Assembly (NCBI GenBank): GCA_020746835.1
Contig: JAGPNK010000025.1
Coordinates: forward strand, 62,001 to 126,000
Source: Stachybotrys elegans
Lineage: Eukaryota > Ascomycota > Sordariomycetes > Hypocreales > Stachybotryaceae
Length of the DNA stretch: 64,000 nt
Reading direction: 5' to 3'
Below, one piece after another: positions 25,989 to 37,457 of this stretch. The translations under genes were made by a program, and so were the position numbers. Positions within the stretch are counted from its first letter, which is position 1. Each line of letters starts with the position of its first letter. A model generated the notes under the pieces. It was not told the DNA's origin. It saw only the letters and a list, made by a program, of their open reading frames with translations, and did no database searches.

Positions 25989-27276
25989 ATTGGGAAGGCT
26001 ACAAGGCTAGCTTGGGCTTTAGGCGTTTAGGGGATTATTAAATCATAGTATTATGATAGAGCAGTATATTATGTGTTGCCTTTTTGTCTATGTCTCACCT
26101 CTACGAATAACAAATGTACATCCATTATAACCCATTATAGTTATTACTTAGAGACGCCGAAGTCTATTTGTGATTTGAAAGTACAAGGTAGTTCTAATAC
26201 ATGCTTGCCCTATGCAGGCATGGATGGATATGAGGAGCAAGTGAGCAAGTGATTGTGTATGATGGCAAAGTCTAAGGTAGCCTTCTATTAGGCTGATCGG
26301 TTCATGAAAAGGAAGTAATTATGGTAATACCTCCTCCTAGAATGGCCACTGAGCAGGAAATTCTAATGTCAGCATAGGCACAAGGACCTGGACACTCATC
26401 CATTGGCGTGACAGTAGGCAGCCATTGCCAGGCTGTATATGTGTGTCAATAGGGGCGATTGACAGGAGGGATAGGGACGGAAACACGACATGGCTGTCAT
26501 TGTGTAGACTTTAGTAAAGTAGGGACTTGGTGGTGAATGGTTGCAATTGAATATTCTCAGCTATAATGCCGTATCTGTCCAGTACTGAGTCGATCAAAGG
26601 GTGGCTAATAGTCCTTGCCTTGGTAGCAACTGAGTAGCATTAGCTATAGAATATAACAATGCTACATCGTGGATAGCCAGTTCGTTGAAAAGAAACCTTG
26701 CATTATGCCACGATAATTGATGGTCGGCGATGTCGTAATCGGGGTCCAGGCCAAGTGTATAGAGCTCGCGTTATAGTTGCCGCCACCTTCATAGGCCCTT
26801 GGTCAGGGTACGAGTGTTTCCATCTTTAACCGGATCCTTCTCCTCATAAATTCAATCCTTCCTGGACACCAAGGCCTCTGTTATATTAAACCACCATGTG
26901 CCTGAGTAAGCCCCAGTGCCGCCACGTAGTATGGTAGGGGTTTGGGTAGCATTGTAGCAGTTGGGTACCTTTGTGGGGTTAGAGATGGATGGGTTTGGCA
27001 GTGACAGCAACCCTCAAGAAGGCAACCTGATTCCAGAGAATCAGCAATGCATTATAAAAGGCATGCAGGGTAGCTAGAGGGAGTATCGACTTGCCCTGGT
27101 AGGTCTCAATACAGGTATCTTTCTCATTGCCCGAACAAGAGTAATCACGTTATCCCGATTTTACGAGGTTTCCGACCAAGCTCAACTTAGTCTCTGGGGC
27201 AAAGTGAATTCCATTCAACCTGACCATATACGTCAGAAGGCTCTATCTCCTTCACTCACCGATACGCATAATCAAA
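25989..27276. other. Intergenic, no gene seen
   Basis: Ordinary composition. I see no frame worth reporting, no clear repeat and no RNA gene. Confidence 0.5.
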
Positions 27277-27600
27277 TTGGCCGAGTCGACAGCAGACTAC
27301 ATAATCGCCGATGGTGGCATCACAGGTTGTGTAATAGCCTCCGCCTCAGCCAGTCCCTTCCAAACCGTCTGCCATCCTCATACAATGCCGCCGCATCTGG
27401 CTTCCTTAGTTGGCCTTCCTTATTGGCAGCGAGTTCGACTGCTCATACGTGAGCCAGCCTACACCCAGCACCGCAGGTACGGGTACCCATGGACACGTAC
27501 TTCGCAGGGCCAGCACAGCCACGGCACTTTTCGAATTGGAGCTCGTGTTTCAGGTCATTGGGGCTGACCCAGTCGATGCACTTCGTCTTCGCCATGGTTT
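27277..27600 (+). pseudogene. N-terminal stub of a GMC oxidoreductase
   Basis: The frame from 27,277 reads STADYIIADGGITGCVIAS, the FAD-binding beta-alpha-beta start of glucose-methanol-choline oxidoreductases (normally DYIIVGGGxxGCVxA). The second glycine position is replaced by Asp. About 100 nt later another frame reads FLIGSEFDCSYVSQPTPSTA, matching the conserved piece where these enzymes usually have D-W-x-Y near the end of the first FAD region. A frameshift separates the two, and the usual following GG/SS signature is lost. Nothing of the remaining roughly 500 residues follows. A short-repeat copy lies about 115 bp downstream. Family members oxidise alcohols or sugars with FAD; this copy cannot. 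Confidence 0.6.
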
Positions 27601-27715
27601 GGAGAACACATGCTGATGTCGTTTTGCGAGAAACTTACAGTCAGGAGTTGATACAATAATTCTGTTCCATTCTTTTGAAACAAGGCGAAGATTTGCCATG
27701 TCGAGATGATCTGCA

Positions 27716-27826
27716 TGAAATTTTCTTACCAGTTATCTATTGATTTAATATTATCTTTATTGCTAGAGGGGGCCTCCTTAAAGTCACTAGTCTATATCCC
27801 ATTGGGGCACATGACCAGGAATCCCC
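27716..27826 (-). repeat. Short interspersed repeat, copy 2, opposite orientation
   Basis: Its reverse complement reads GTGCCCCAATGGGATATAGA and then GGAGGCCCCCT followed by AATCAATAGATAAC, in the same order as the other copies, with several C-to-T and G-to-A differences. The fixed end is altered here (GGGGATTCC). No clear flanking direct repeat was found. Confidence 0.65.
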
Positions 27827-29435
27827 GTTTCCTTTTTATATATAAAGACTTAATGACAGCTTAACAGAGTGTCCTTAGTCAGTCTGGTAACAAAGCTGGT
27901 TTAAAGCTTTACATGCTGGGATAACACTGTCTTGCTGATCCTAGCAAACTTAATACTGGACACCAACAGTCCAATAATCATTAATAGATGAGACTTCATA
28001 TACACTTATTGCTGGTTGAGATATGCACTATGTATGCTTAGGGCTGTCTATCATGTCGTGTCTGAGATATAAGAAGGACCTCGTGAATGGAGCCGAGCTT
28101 CTTCGCGTTCTGTCGCCCAAACGCGAATAAATCCACGTGAAAAGAAACTGCACAATGCTTGAAAACATGTCAACGAAATTGTAGGACACCGGCAATCATG
28201 AAAGCTCATAAAAACAAGATGCCCCTTTGCCCTCTATAGACCCTGAATCACTCACCGCAGTGTTCCAGGCCTTCCTCAACAGGTGAGCATCGGCACGAAA
28301 AAGCAAAGTCTTGGCTGAGGGCGGACCCATAGGTAAACCTTGTCTCAGTTGGAATGCTGATCACTGGGTAGCCTTGACCTTCCGAGATAAATGCCAGCAC
28401 TAGTCTCAGCCACACGCGTCGTCACTGTTAGTTTAGACTGGCCGCCCTCGTGAATGTAACGGTATATTCCACATGGCAGCCAGACATACACAGGTGGCAA
28501 GCTGTGACAACTGATGTAGGCAGCCCATTCGGGTTTACAGCAACCCCCCCCCAAGGCGATGTGGCGTTTTAGTTTTATGTCTCAACATACCTGATGCATA
28601 TGTGTGCGTGGCACATCGGGCGTCTTCTAGAACTGTGCGAAAAAAAACTCAAGGCTTAGGTGGATGGAAGAAAACAAGGAAGAGAATAAAGAATTCTGTG
28701 CTCCCTACTCTGCAGAACAGTCTAGACCTTCCCTTCTCAGCCACGTCTGTCCCTCTAAGACCGCCAAGTTGACGCCTCTGACGCTTGCCTGACTCGTAAT
28801 TTTTGAGCTGAGACTAGGTTATGTTCCTGGCTAGTAAGCATGCTCCCCGGTCCCATAAGCATAATCGGCAGCATTGCCCTAGCTCACACAGCACGCAGCT
28901 AGGCATGATCCTGAATCATGATCCCTCTACAAGGAGACTAACCCATGTTATGTGCTGGGTTCTCCCAACCCCCGCATAATTAGCTATGCCGACCCCAGAC
29001 CGGCAGGCCCATTTGACATCCGGCCCAACCAGGATAGAAGAGTCAGGGGCAGTACACCCTCCATTCGACCGTCAGGCCACAGGAGCACAACCCTAACACT
29101 GAAACACCTTTGTCCCATCCCATTGGGCCGCTGGCTCACCGTGGCGCATCTACCGATTACTGCAGCACGGTTTCTCCGACACATCCCTCCTGCTATGTAC
29201 GTAACGCAGCATTGGTGAGGCTGTCAGATTTGACATGGTTGAATATTGCAAAATGTGGCGTCTCATCTCGACACCGCGTACATATTAATGGGCTCCAATA
29301 TTCCTCCTCCGAGCCGCACTCGTTGTCCTGAGATTACATCAAGCGACGCACTCTCCAAGGATTGAAATGTGAGGCACATTTCGTTGCTCACGTCGCCCCT
29401 CTATTCAGCTTGGTACATCACCCAACACGACGACC
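27827..29435. other. Intergenic, no gene supported
   Basis: Ordinary composition. Open frames at 28,345-28,554 (minus) and 28,952-29,331 (plus and minus) lack motifs. The last 150 bases are the presumed promoter and leader of the next gene. Confidence 0.45.
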
Positions 29436-30807
29436 ATGGACAACCGCGAAAACGAATCTCAGGCTGCCCAAGCCAGCACAATACTCATCGTCTGCCCTTC
29501 CATCGCTCTCATTTTCGTGGCATTTCGGACCTACACGCGCTTTGTCCTAACCAAGAAGTACTTCTTAGAAGACTATATGATCATTGCAGCAATGGTATGG
29601 GCACCCCGGAGCCACCTTCCCTGGACTTGGATACCCAATAAAGGCACGATGGATTTAACCTGACCTATGCAGACCCATGCTGTGATTATGTCCATCTTCA
29701 TGGGGCTCGGTAAGCCACCTCAGCCTTGCTTCATGTTGGCTCTGTTCGAGTGCTCGGCTCATTGCATTCTTCAGCTGTTCTTAATGGAGCCGGAAGGCAT
29801 ATAGAATTTGTCAGTCGCGAAGAGCTCACTGGATTAATGAAGGTACGTAGTGAGGTCCCTATATGAATCTCTTTTATGGAGCCAACTGACCCGTAGTCAT
29901 AGGCTTCCATCGGGACCATTCACTTCTACACCGCGACACATTTTTTCCTGAAACTATCTATTTTACTCCAGTACCTCAGAATTAGCGTCATGCCATCTGA
30001 AAAGCGGACCTGCTATATCTTCATCCTCATTCTAGCATGTGGGACCACTGCTTTCACCATTATCAACCTCGCTCATTGCCGGCCTTTCGCAGCTCAGTGG
30101 AACCCTGGTATCCCAGGCGCCCAATGTACTGTCAATAGGACGGTGTGGTTCTACTCCAACCAAGCTTTCCACATATTGCTAGACTTTTCCATCCTTATTA
30201 TCCCCTTCTTCATTCTCAGGCATTTAACAGTCCCCACCCAACAAAGACTGCTAATTGGGGTTGTATTGGGGTTTGGAGGAATGTAAGCTTATAAGTTCCT
30301 CTGAAGTTCCTGTTCCATCCACTACATAAGTAACTTCGTCGGCTTACATGTTGCAATCTGTTTCTCTACAGTGCTTGCATTGCATCCGTTATTCGACTAC
30401 ACACCCTTTACACGTCGACCACCTCCAAGGATCCTACGTGGGACAGGAACCCTAGCGGATACTATGGCCAAGCCGAAGTGAACCTAGGGATCGCATGCGC
30501 CTGCGTTGTCACGCTCAAACCACTTTGGCAGAGACTGCCGGGGATTCTCTCATTACGAAGATCGCAGCAGGACCAAGGGCAGCCTGAAGCACAAGAAACA
30601 AAGCTCCCATCCTATGCCCGTCCATCAAATAAGATTCAAACCAGCACCGGGAGCACTCGGCCCTGCGGCCCTCCTAATGACGTGGAGCTTGGTGCGGTTG
30701 ACAGTGTTCGAAGCTGGACGGGTTTCTCGACTACGTGCAGCGAAACCATCGGGGTCGGAAGCACTAAATCGTGTTCCTGCATCTCCTGCTCGTCAATCAA
30801 GATCTAA
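29436..30807 (+). CDS. Fungal rhodopsin-family (PTH11/SAT4-like) seven-helix membrane protein
   Basis: Five exons: 29,436-29,594, 29,673-29,709, 29,775-29,842, 29,903-30,282 and 30,372-30,807. All introns are GT..AG and 60-89 nt long. They join in frame to 359 codons plus a stop. The protein begins MDNRENESQAAQAST, followed by a first helix (ILIVCPSIALIFVAFRTYTR) with the family's RxYTR ending, then LEDYMIIAAM, the usual D-D/E-Y/W start of helix 2. The signatures LKLSILLQYLRI, AHCRPFAAQWNP, CTVNRTVWFYSNQAFHILLDF and ASVIRLHTLY match the order in this plasma-membrane family. The tail after TLKPLW is polar and serine-rich, as is common. Members include Pth11-like receptor candidates; the ligand cannot be deduced. 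No frame damage is visible. Confidence 0.8.
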
Positions 30808-31384
30808 AATCCCAGATTGTCTCGGCTTCTAATGGATTCGATATAGAAGGCTAACTATCGTCACTGCGGAGGAGATTCCCTAACTTAATTTGGACATTCT
30901 TTGATGTCAGGTGTTTTGCGCTCTGCCATCTCCATCACAATATCCTTTTACTCACAAGCTTATATATTATTAAGCATACTCTTTTCTCTAACTGAAAACT
31001 TAGTAGTAATAGATTTAGAAGAAACCAACAGAAGCTTATAATTGTTTATCGTTCTATACCTTCTCCAATCCTATAAGGTAGTTAAAACATTATTTAACCA
31101 AAGATTCTCTACAGACTCATTAATCTTAGTTCTCTCTCCTGTCCTCTCCCTACATTTATTAATTACCTATAGTACTAAGAGTACCCCGTAAACTATAAAT
31201 AATATCGTCTGCTGGCAGCAGCGAGCGGCAACCCACCCAGCGTAAACGCTGCCGGGCGGCCACTCTGAGGCATTTGCCATGCGGGGTAGCCGGCAAGGCC
31301 GGCGCTTCCTCTACTAATGGAACTAACGCGGTGTCGTTGGTTCTCTAGCTCGCCCCCCAGTTAGGCCGAAGATGGGCGTACTTG
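30808..31384. other. Intergenic with a GC-rich patch
   Basis: After an A/T-rich tract (30,960-31,200), a GC-rich patch at about 31,200-31,310 contains GCCGGCAAGGCCGGC and GCTGCCGGGCGGCC. It is not an open frame of note. I cannot assign it. Confidence 0.4.
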
Positions 31385-31783
31385 TCAATCATAATAGTTA
31401 ACCGTGCGGGCCACGAGGACGGATGGCCGGAGAACGGGGAGTGTCCGCGGCATTGGATTTGCCCCTGTCTCTGTCGTCGGCACAACTGCCAAAGTCCCAG
31501 TTAAGATAACGCCACAAGCCAAGCTCGAAGGAAGACAGGCACCATTATTAAACTGGTTGACGTTGTTGCTGATCAAGTTCGTCGTTCCGGCGATATGAAT
31601 CGTCGTCTTGGCCTCATCGGTGCGGGTGTTGCTGGCGTATTCGTTGACAAGGGAGGCGAGTGAGTTGGTCGTTCGAGCGTATTGGTTCGCCTCAGCGGCC
31701 TGCAGCGTCGCAATCAAGGCCGAAGCACCAGCCAAAAGCAAGGCCACCAAGGCGCAGAAGAAGCCACAGAGAGTCGCTCAGAA
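31385..31783 (-). CDS. Possible small secreted protein, no ATG seen
   Basis: The minus-strand frame runs from just after a TGA at about 31,783 to a stop at 31,385. It encodes a hydrophobic alanine- and leucine-rich start (FFCALVALLLAGASALIA), then a polar Asn- and Thr-rich stretch with two cysteines (NNGACLPSSLACG). The layout looks like a signal peptide plus a small mature protein. However, no in-frame ATG exists, so either a short upstream exon is missing from my reading or this is a relic. Antisense frames of similar length overlap it. No family is recognised. Confidence 0.3.
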
Positions 31784-32378
31784 GGTGCCTACATCGCGGC
31801 TTTTGCGCTTGTCGTGCCACCAGCCTGCGACACTCCACGGCGACACGTTTTCGAAGGCTTGCTCCAGTGTAAGAAGACGTGGAACTCCCTGACACGACGA
31901 TTTTTCAACCTAGGAGATTAGTTTTGGACTATTTTATCGATGTGACATCGTCTGGGAAAGTATTCGTCATGCTTTCGGTTCATTTCGCGGCAGTCATCGA
32001 ACCAACCGCGGCTAAGTGGCTCGGCTGGAACCAGAAGACCCATAGCCATGAGTACTTCTACCGCTATTAGGCGTTACCAAGCAGGGCCATCCGTTGCTAT
32101 TTTGGTCAGGACACTAGCTTGCTGGACCACGCAGAGGGTAGGACGGAAATAATCATTGTGTCGGTAGATTTGGAGGTGGTCGAGGATATGGAAGCGCCCA
32201 CAGAGCTAAAATGGTGCACCATCTGCAAAGGAGATCTCGCCTCCAAGCAGCCCGCGTTCTACTCCCTTGGCTGATAAGATTTACCATAACCAGAGATAGA
32301 TTTATGTGCAGCAAACTACATTGCTATGTTGCAACTTTTATCCATCCATTCCCTCATATCCATATAAGCCTTTGTTAA
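31784..32378. other. No recognisable gene
   Basis: Short frames only. The right part is probably the 3' untranslated region of the MFS transporter gene. Confidence 0.4.
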
Positions 32379-34009
32379 TTAGACTGTGTATATGAACCTC
32401 GGGCTTCTGTCCCCCAGAGCATTGATTTTGCCCTCAGTCATACCCGCAACCTTATGGTCTTCCTTGCCAACCTTACGGCGCTGATTAACACGATGCAAAT
32501 ATAAAGACATGAAGCCATAGATGCAAATGCTAACTCCCAACAGAGCTATTGATACCCCGAACCCCATTACGTAGCGAGGGGCATCGGTTGTCGGATATAG
32601 CTGCCCAATAAGCGATTAGCACGCGGGTCGTAATTAATGGGCGTAGGGTACTTACAAATGGTGCAACGAATCCTGAACAATTGCAGATAGCGATCTGGAT
32701 TGCTGATGCTGCGGTACGTTTGCCATATCGAGGGTTGTTGGAAGGTAGCCATGCTATTGGGAGTCCAACCGCAACGAAGAGACCAAGCGCGATCAAGTAA
32801 ATTGCAAAATAGTGAACAGCAGAGCTAACTTGAGCAGTCATGATTCCATAGCCAATGATGCAAATGGAGGCGAAAATGACCTGGTAGAGGCCACGTAGCT
32901 GATGAGCATCGGAGATCCTGGCCACGACCAGGTAGGAAATAGCTCCTACAACATAGCAGGGAACGGTGAGTGCCTGTGCCTGGGGAGCAGTCCATGTGCC
33001 CAATCCTATAACGCAATTAGAATTTTTATCCGAAGCCAGGTCATTTTTAGGAAATGAACCATACCTTTGATAATTGAGGGGAGGAAAATCGAAAAGCTGT
33101 AAAGCATTGAGTTCACACAGAATTGACCAGCTGCGAACATCCACACTTTCCAGTCCTTGGCAGCCAGGATTGCGTCTTTCTTATCAAATTCTTCATGGAA
33201 GCCGATTTGGCGTTGGAGGCGAGCGCGGAGTAGCTGCCTCTCGTCTTCGTTCAGAAACCAGGCAGAACCAGGCTCATCCGCAAGCAAGAGCCAGAGGGCG
33301 ACCCCCCACACAACGGTTGGAATGCCTATGAATCCTAATCAGCGGCGGTAAGGGCTATGGGATCTCTCGGCTAGTTACCTTCGATAATGAAAATCCATCG
33401 CCAACCCGCAATTCCCGCGAGGCCATCCATAAACCCAATTCCGTAAGCAAGAAGGCCACCGCATGCCCCTGCGAGCGCAGAACCGACGAAGAGGTAGCCA
33501 ACTCGTAGAGCAATCTCCTTCTTAGTGTAGAACATTGTAAGGTAGACGGTAAGACCCGGGAAAAGTCCTCCTTCCAAGAGGCCAAGGAGCATGCGAGTAG
33601 CGACCAGGCCACCGAAGGTCTGCACGATTCCTGTAAGGGTTGAGACGATACCCCAACCCACGGTAATGCAAGCAAGCCACCTAGAAGGAGTAAACTTCTT
33701 GAGGATTAGATTGCTTGGAACTTCCACCAGGACATAGGGAATGAAGAGCACAGCAACGGCGATCTGATACTGGTTTCCAACAAGCCTCAGATTATATTCC
33801 ATGCCAAACAGTCGGGCATTTCCAATGTTCGTTCGGTCTAGGAAACAGAGAAGGTATGTCATCATAACTGTGGGGATAATATATTTGTCCAGCTTGCGGA
33901 CCAGCCATTTCTCGGCTTCGTGATCGATTTGAGCCATCTCCTGTGGTGTTGTCGCGGACCGCTCTTCAACATCGCTCGCGGTATGGATATCGACCTTCTC
34001 AACAGACAT
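32379..34009 (-). CDS. MFS transporter, anion:cation symporter (Dal5/Tna1-like) family
   Basis: Four exons on the minus strand (33,379-34,009, 33,065-33,325, 32,656-33,005 and 32,379-32,600) are joined by introns of 53, 59 and 55 nt with good GT..AG sites. They give 487 codons plus a stop. After a cytosolic N-terminus (MSVEKVDIHTASDVEERS) come the hallmarks of fungal anion:cation symporters: KLDKYIIPTVMMTYLLCFLDR with NIGNARLFG (helix 1), PSNLILKKFTPSRWL, GLLEGGLFPG and WRWIFIIEG at the end of helix 6. The loop DEPGSAWFLNEDERQLL then leads to the second six helices. Relatives import allantoate, nicotinate, biotin or other carboxylates; the substrate here cannot be told. The earlier ATG at 34,027 is less likely. 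No damage is visible. The neighbouring aminotransferase relic on the same strand may once have shared a pathway. Confidence 0.85.
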
Positions 34010-34950
34010 ATTGAAGATGGGGATCAAGCCCCGGGTGTAGAGTTGGAAGAGCTGGCGAGGATGCTAATTGACGTTCAGGTTGCGCAAGGTTGACGGAAAG
34101 GCCGCATGCATGTGTTAAAATGAAGCCCGATTAGAGGAATCCAGGGCACCTTCCATTTATGTTTTACCACGAGGCCAGTGGTTAGACAATTGGCACCTGC
34201 ATCCTGGATCGGGGCCGGGTATGCATCACTGTGGGCAGCCTGCTGCTGGGGTTTTCAGAAGAACAATCAGGTTCATGGTGCAAAATCATCCGCCGGCTTT
34301 GGATGGCTGGCAGAAGACCCCACAGTGGCCCCAAAGTGGCCTCATATCCTAATCCTATCCAGGTTTGGTTTGGGTTGCTACACTGACTCAGACTTTCACG
34401 GTCTGCAGGAAGGTTGAGGAATTACTGTGGCAATAGCATTCCCGACGGTCGATGACTTCTGCCCCATGTAGCATGATTGAATCCCCTAGGCAGTCCAAAG
34501 CCGCCAGGAATGTAGCGAATATGAATCTGGTCCAATTAAAACGCTGAAAAATCTAGTGACCTATATATTACGGCATTTCTTGCCTATGATAAAAGTACCA
34601 GCATTTCCCCGCATTACAAAGGGCTACATCACATGTCTCACAACCCAGCCAAGTGCTTGTACCTCTCTTCAGCTGATGCTATTTGCATCTAACGTTTGCA
34701 AGGGGCCCTGGTTCCTAGGGCGTGGACGAAGGCGTGAAGGGCTCTGTGACCTGGGGCCAATTTGAATGCCTTGACAAGCAAGGCAGTCCCTCCATTTCCC
34801 CCTATAGTCAAAGATATGCTGTTCAAACGGCGTGAGAGTATCCCCAGCACGATATCTCTGCCTTGGAGAGCCTGACTTACCGCATACCTAAAACATCCTG
34901 GAGAATTTGAATCCCAGCATCTAACTCTATATCGGCGGAACTAGACGAAA
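34010..34950. other. Intergenic, promoter of the MFS gene, no gene seen
   Basis: Ordinary composition with no supported frame. The presumed transporter promoter lies at 34,010-34,300. Confidence 0.45.
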
Positions 34951-34964
34951 GGTCGATGATGTAT

Positions 34965-35066
34965 GTGGGATTTCCCGTTCGTGTGCCCCAATGGGATACA
35001 GACCAGTGACTTCGAGGAGGCCCCCTCTAACGATAAAGACAATATCAGATCAATAGATAACAATTG
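34965..35066 (+). repeat. Short interspersed repeat, copy 3, with 14-bp direct repeats
   Basis: A 102-nt copy starting GTGGGATTTCCCGTTCGTG and ending AGATAACAATTG. The 14-mer GGTCGATGATGTAT stands immediately on both sides (34,951-34,964 and 35,067-35,080) without a mismatch, a clear target-site duplication. It sits at the 3' end of the aminotransferase relic and supplies the present stop of that frame. Lack of decay in the duplication suggests a fairly recent insertion. Confidence 0.8.
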
Positions 35067-35080
35067 GGTCGATGATGTAT

Positions 35081-36354
35081 ACGAAAATCTATCCAAAGCC
35101 CCTTTTTCTTCAGAGTCTCGCAAAGTAAAAGACCCAGAGCTAGATCCGGCTCATTGTTTTCGCCATCGACAATCTCCATGCCCAGCAACAGGCCCTTGCC
35201 GCGTATGTCGCCGATTGAACGGTTCTTTGCTCGAATCCCTTCCAGCGCTTGCCTTAGTTGCAACCCACTCTTGCTCGCCCGTTGCGGAAGGTCATCTCGC
35301 AATGCAATGGTCAGGACCTTGGGGCCGACCGCCGCCGCCAGGGGATCATTGATGTGGGTTGTCTGTGCAATCTTGTCACTCGACACCACGGCGCTGATGG
35401 GGAAGCCGTTGCCAAGGGTTTTGCTTAGAGTGAGATTATCAGGCACCACTCCTTCATGCTCGAAAGCAAACATGGAGCCTGTCCTTTCAAGCCCAGTCTG
35501 TGCTTCGACAACGATCAGCAGCATCCCTCTCTTGTCGTAGTGGCCTCGAAGCGCGCGGAGGTATCCATCCGGCAAAACGTGCATGCCACCTGACGAAAGG
35601 ATCGGCTCCATTATCATGGCTGCGAGTGATCCGCAGCTTGCCTTGTCCACCATGACAAAGCCATAGTTGAGTTATGTCACCCAATCGTGGCTTCCGCCTG
35701 GGGATCGGAAGATGGATCAAAAAGCGTTGGGGCAAGGGATCGTCAGGTTGCCTGGTATCTGATGCTTGTTAGATCAGGAAACGCTGCACGATTACAAGCC
35801 AAGTAGAAATTGCGATATTCTCATACATACCAGAGGGTCATAGCCCTTCATTGCAGCATGATACTGGGCCCCCGAGGATGCGGCAGTTGTCCCATCCCAG
35901 CTCTCACCAAGGCCAACGATTTCAAACTTGCCCATAACAAGCTTGGCAATTCTGATGGCAGCTTCATTCGCCTTACTACCCGTGCTAAGAAAAAGGCCCT
36001 GTGCAACCCAGATGGTAGAATCGACACCAAAGTTGTTGCCAGATCAACTACCGGAGGACTGACCATGCCGCTGTATATGTGGCTAAGCCTTTCCGCATAG
36101 TGAGAGATTGTCTTGACTACTTCTAAGTGTCCGTGGCCCAATATTGTGGACACTTGACCCGATGTCCAATCCAGGAACCGTTGATTCGTGGAGGTGTAGA
36201 TGAAAGACTCCTCAGCTCGTATAAATAGCTCAGGGTGAAATGGCATTCCGAAATTAAAGAGGGCAGACCAGTCATTCCCAACCGGGCTGGTGTTGTGTTG
36301 GCCATTGGTAACGACTTTTGTGTTAGTGCCGCCCCCGGAACAGCGGTTCATCAT
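35081..36354 (-). pseudogene. Class III PLP-dependent aminotransferase (dialkylglycine decarboxylase-like), dead
   Basis: From MMNRCSGGG at 36,354 the frame carries the family order: FLDWTSGQVSTILGHGH, then the STGSKANEAA cofactor-binding region, SWDGTTAASSG, EPILSSGGMHVLPDGYL, EAQTGLERTG and LTLSKTLGNGFP with the PLP lysine. One intron (35,759-35,830) still splices in frame. The gene is broken at four places: a 1-nt loss before STGS (about 35,990), a 1-nt and a 2-nt gain around 35,720 and 35,680, and a TAA in place of a Gln codon just before LNYGF. The Asp that normally precedes EAQTG and pairs with the PLP ring nitrogen is Val. About 10-15 residues are missing before THINDP, and the C-terminus is cut by the short repeat. 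Functional relatives decarboxylate or transaminate dialkyl amino acids. Confidence 0.75.
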
Positions 36355-37457
36355 GTATGTAATTACTGAGAGTTACGGTGTTAAGTTGGACTGCTGGTAA
36401 AACCTGTATACGAGCTTACCTCGGCCAAAGACCATAAATATAACAAAACGGGGGCGACATCTCTATAAGACCAGTAGCAGATCCTGCGTAGCCGCTGGGC
36501 TACTCACGCATCTAGACACCAGCCAGAATAGATGATGACCAATGAGTTTACGAGAAGTCTTGGGTCATTCTAGGAGGGTGTGACACATGCAGGCCGGGGC
36601 TCAGGAAGCCGGTCTATACATAGACTTTCCGGTTGTAGTGCAAGCCATCACTGCAAGCAAGGTGGGATGCCATTTACCACCATAAAGAGGGGGCACCTGA
36701 TATTGTTTAAGGTAGCTGATTGGCCAAAGATTAGCCTGCATAAGGTGTGTGAGAAAGTGCAATTCAACTTTTAATAATACTCGTCTCCGGTTGGAGGCCC
36801 ATTGACCGTCTAAATAAAGGCCCAGAGAGTCTCCTATAAGGCCCCTTTACCACACAAATATAGCTATGTAAAGCTAAAAAGAGAATGTTCATTTTAATGT
36901 CTTCCCAATGCTCCTCAAAGCCCGACTTAACACATTGGTCTGTAAATTTCTTGCCACAGGCCTCAACTTCAAGACGAGGGAACAGCTATAGCAGGCAAAT
37001 TGTACCTATGTCCTTGTATTATACCAATCATCCTTCCGCATCTTCGCCAATTACAGTAAACCAGATCCAACCCAAGAGTGCATAAAGACAGGAATGTCTC
37101 TGGAGAATAAAAAGAAGACCTTCTGGATGCTTGTTATAGCAAGCAAGCCATGCATCAAGCACTCCCCATGCACAGCTTGATAACAGACGACCCCGTGATT
37201 GTCGACAGGTTCGCACTGGCCTTTCGAGTCGCAACTGTCTGTCCTAGTTAGCAAATCGCCATCGTTGCCGGCCCGTGTGTTTTAATGCGATGTCCAGATG
37301 TTGAGCCCTTGAATACAGTCATAATGGGCTTTGGAGGAGTCTGGAAGCGGCTCAAAGTAATCCTGCCCACACTTAACCGTAACCAAACGGCAGGAGAGCA
37401 CCTCAGACAACCTCGGGGTAATGGAGAGCACGGGATAGGGCTGTAACGGGGTCTGAA
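36355..37457. other. Intergenic, no gene seen
   Basis: Ordinary to slightly A/T-rich. Frames at 36,580-36,774 and 37,028-37,254 have no motif. Confidence 0.5.

Noticed and set aside
34951..35080. The short repeat as a mobile intron (introner)
   Set aside because: No choice of boundaries within the direct repeats gives GT..AG ends, and the copies are not placed as introns in intact genes.
35990..36060. An intron to explain the aminotransferase shift before STGS
   Set aside because: TTTTTCTTAG looks like an acceptor, but splicing would delete conserved residues (LPSGLHRAFF) that directly precede STGS in the family.
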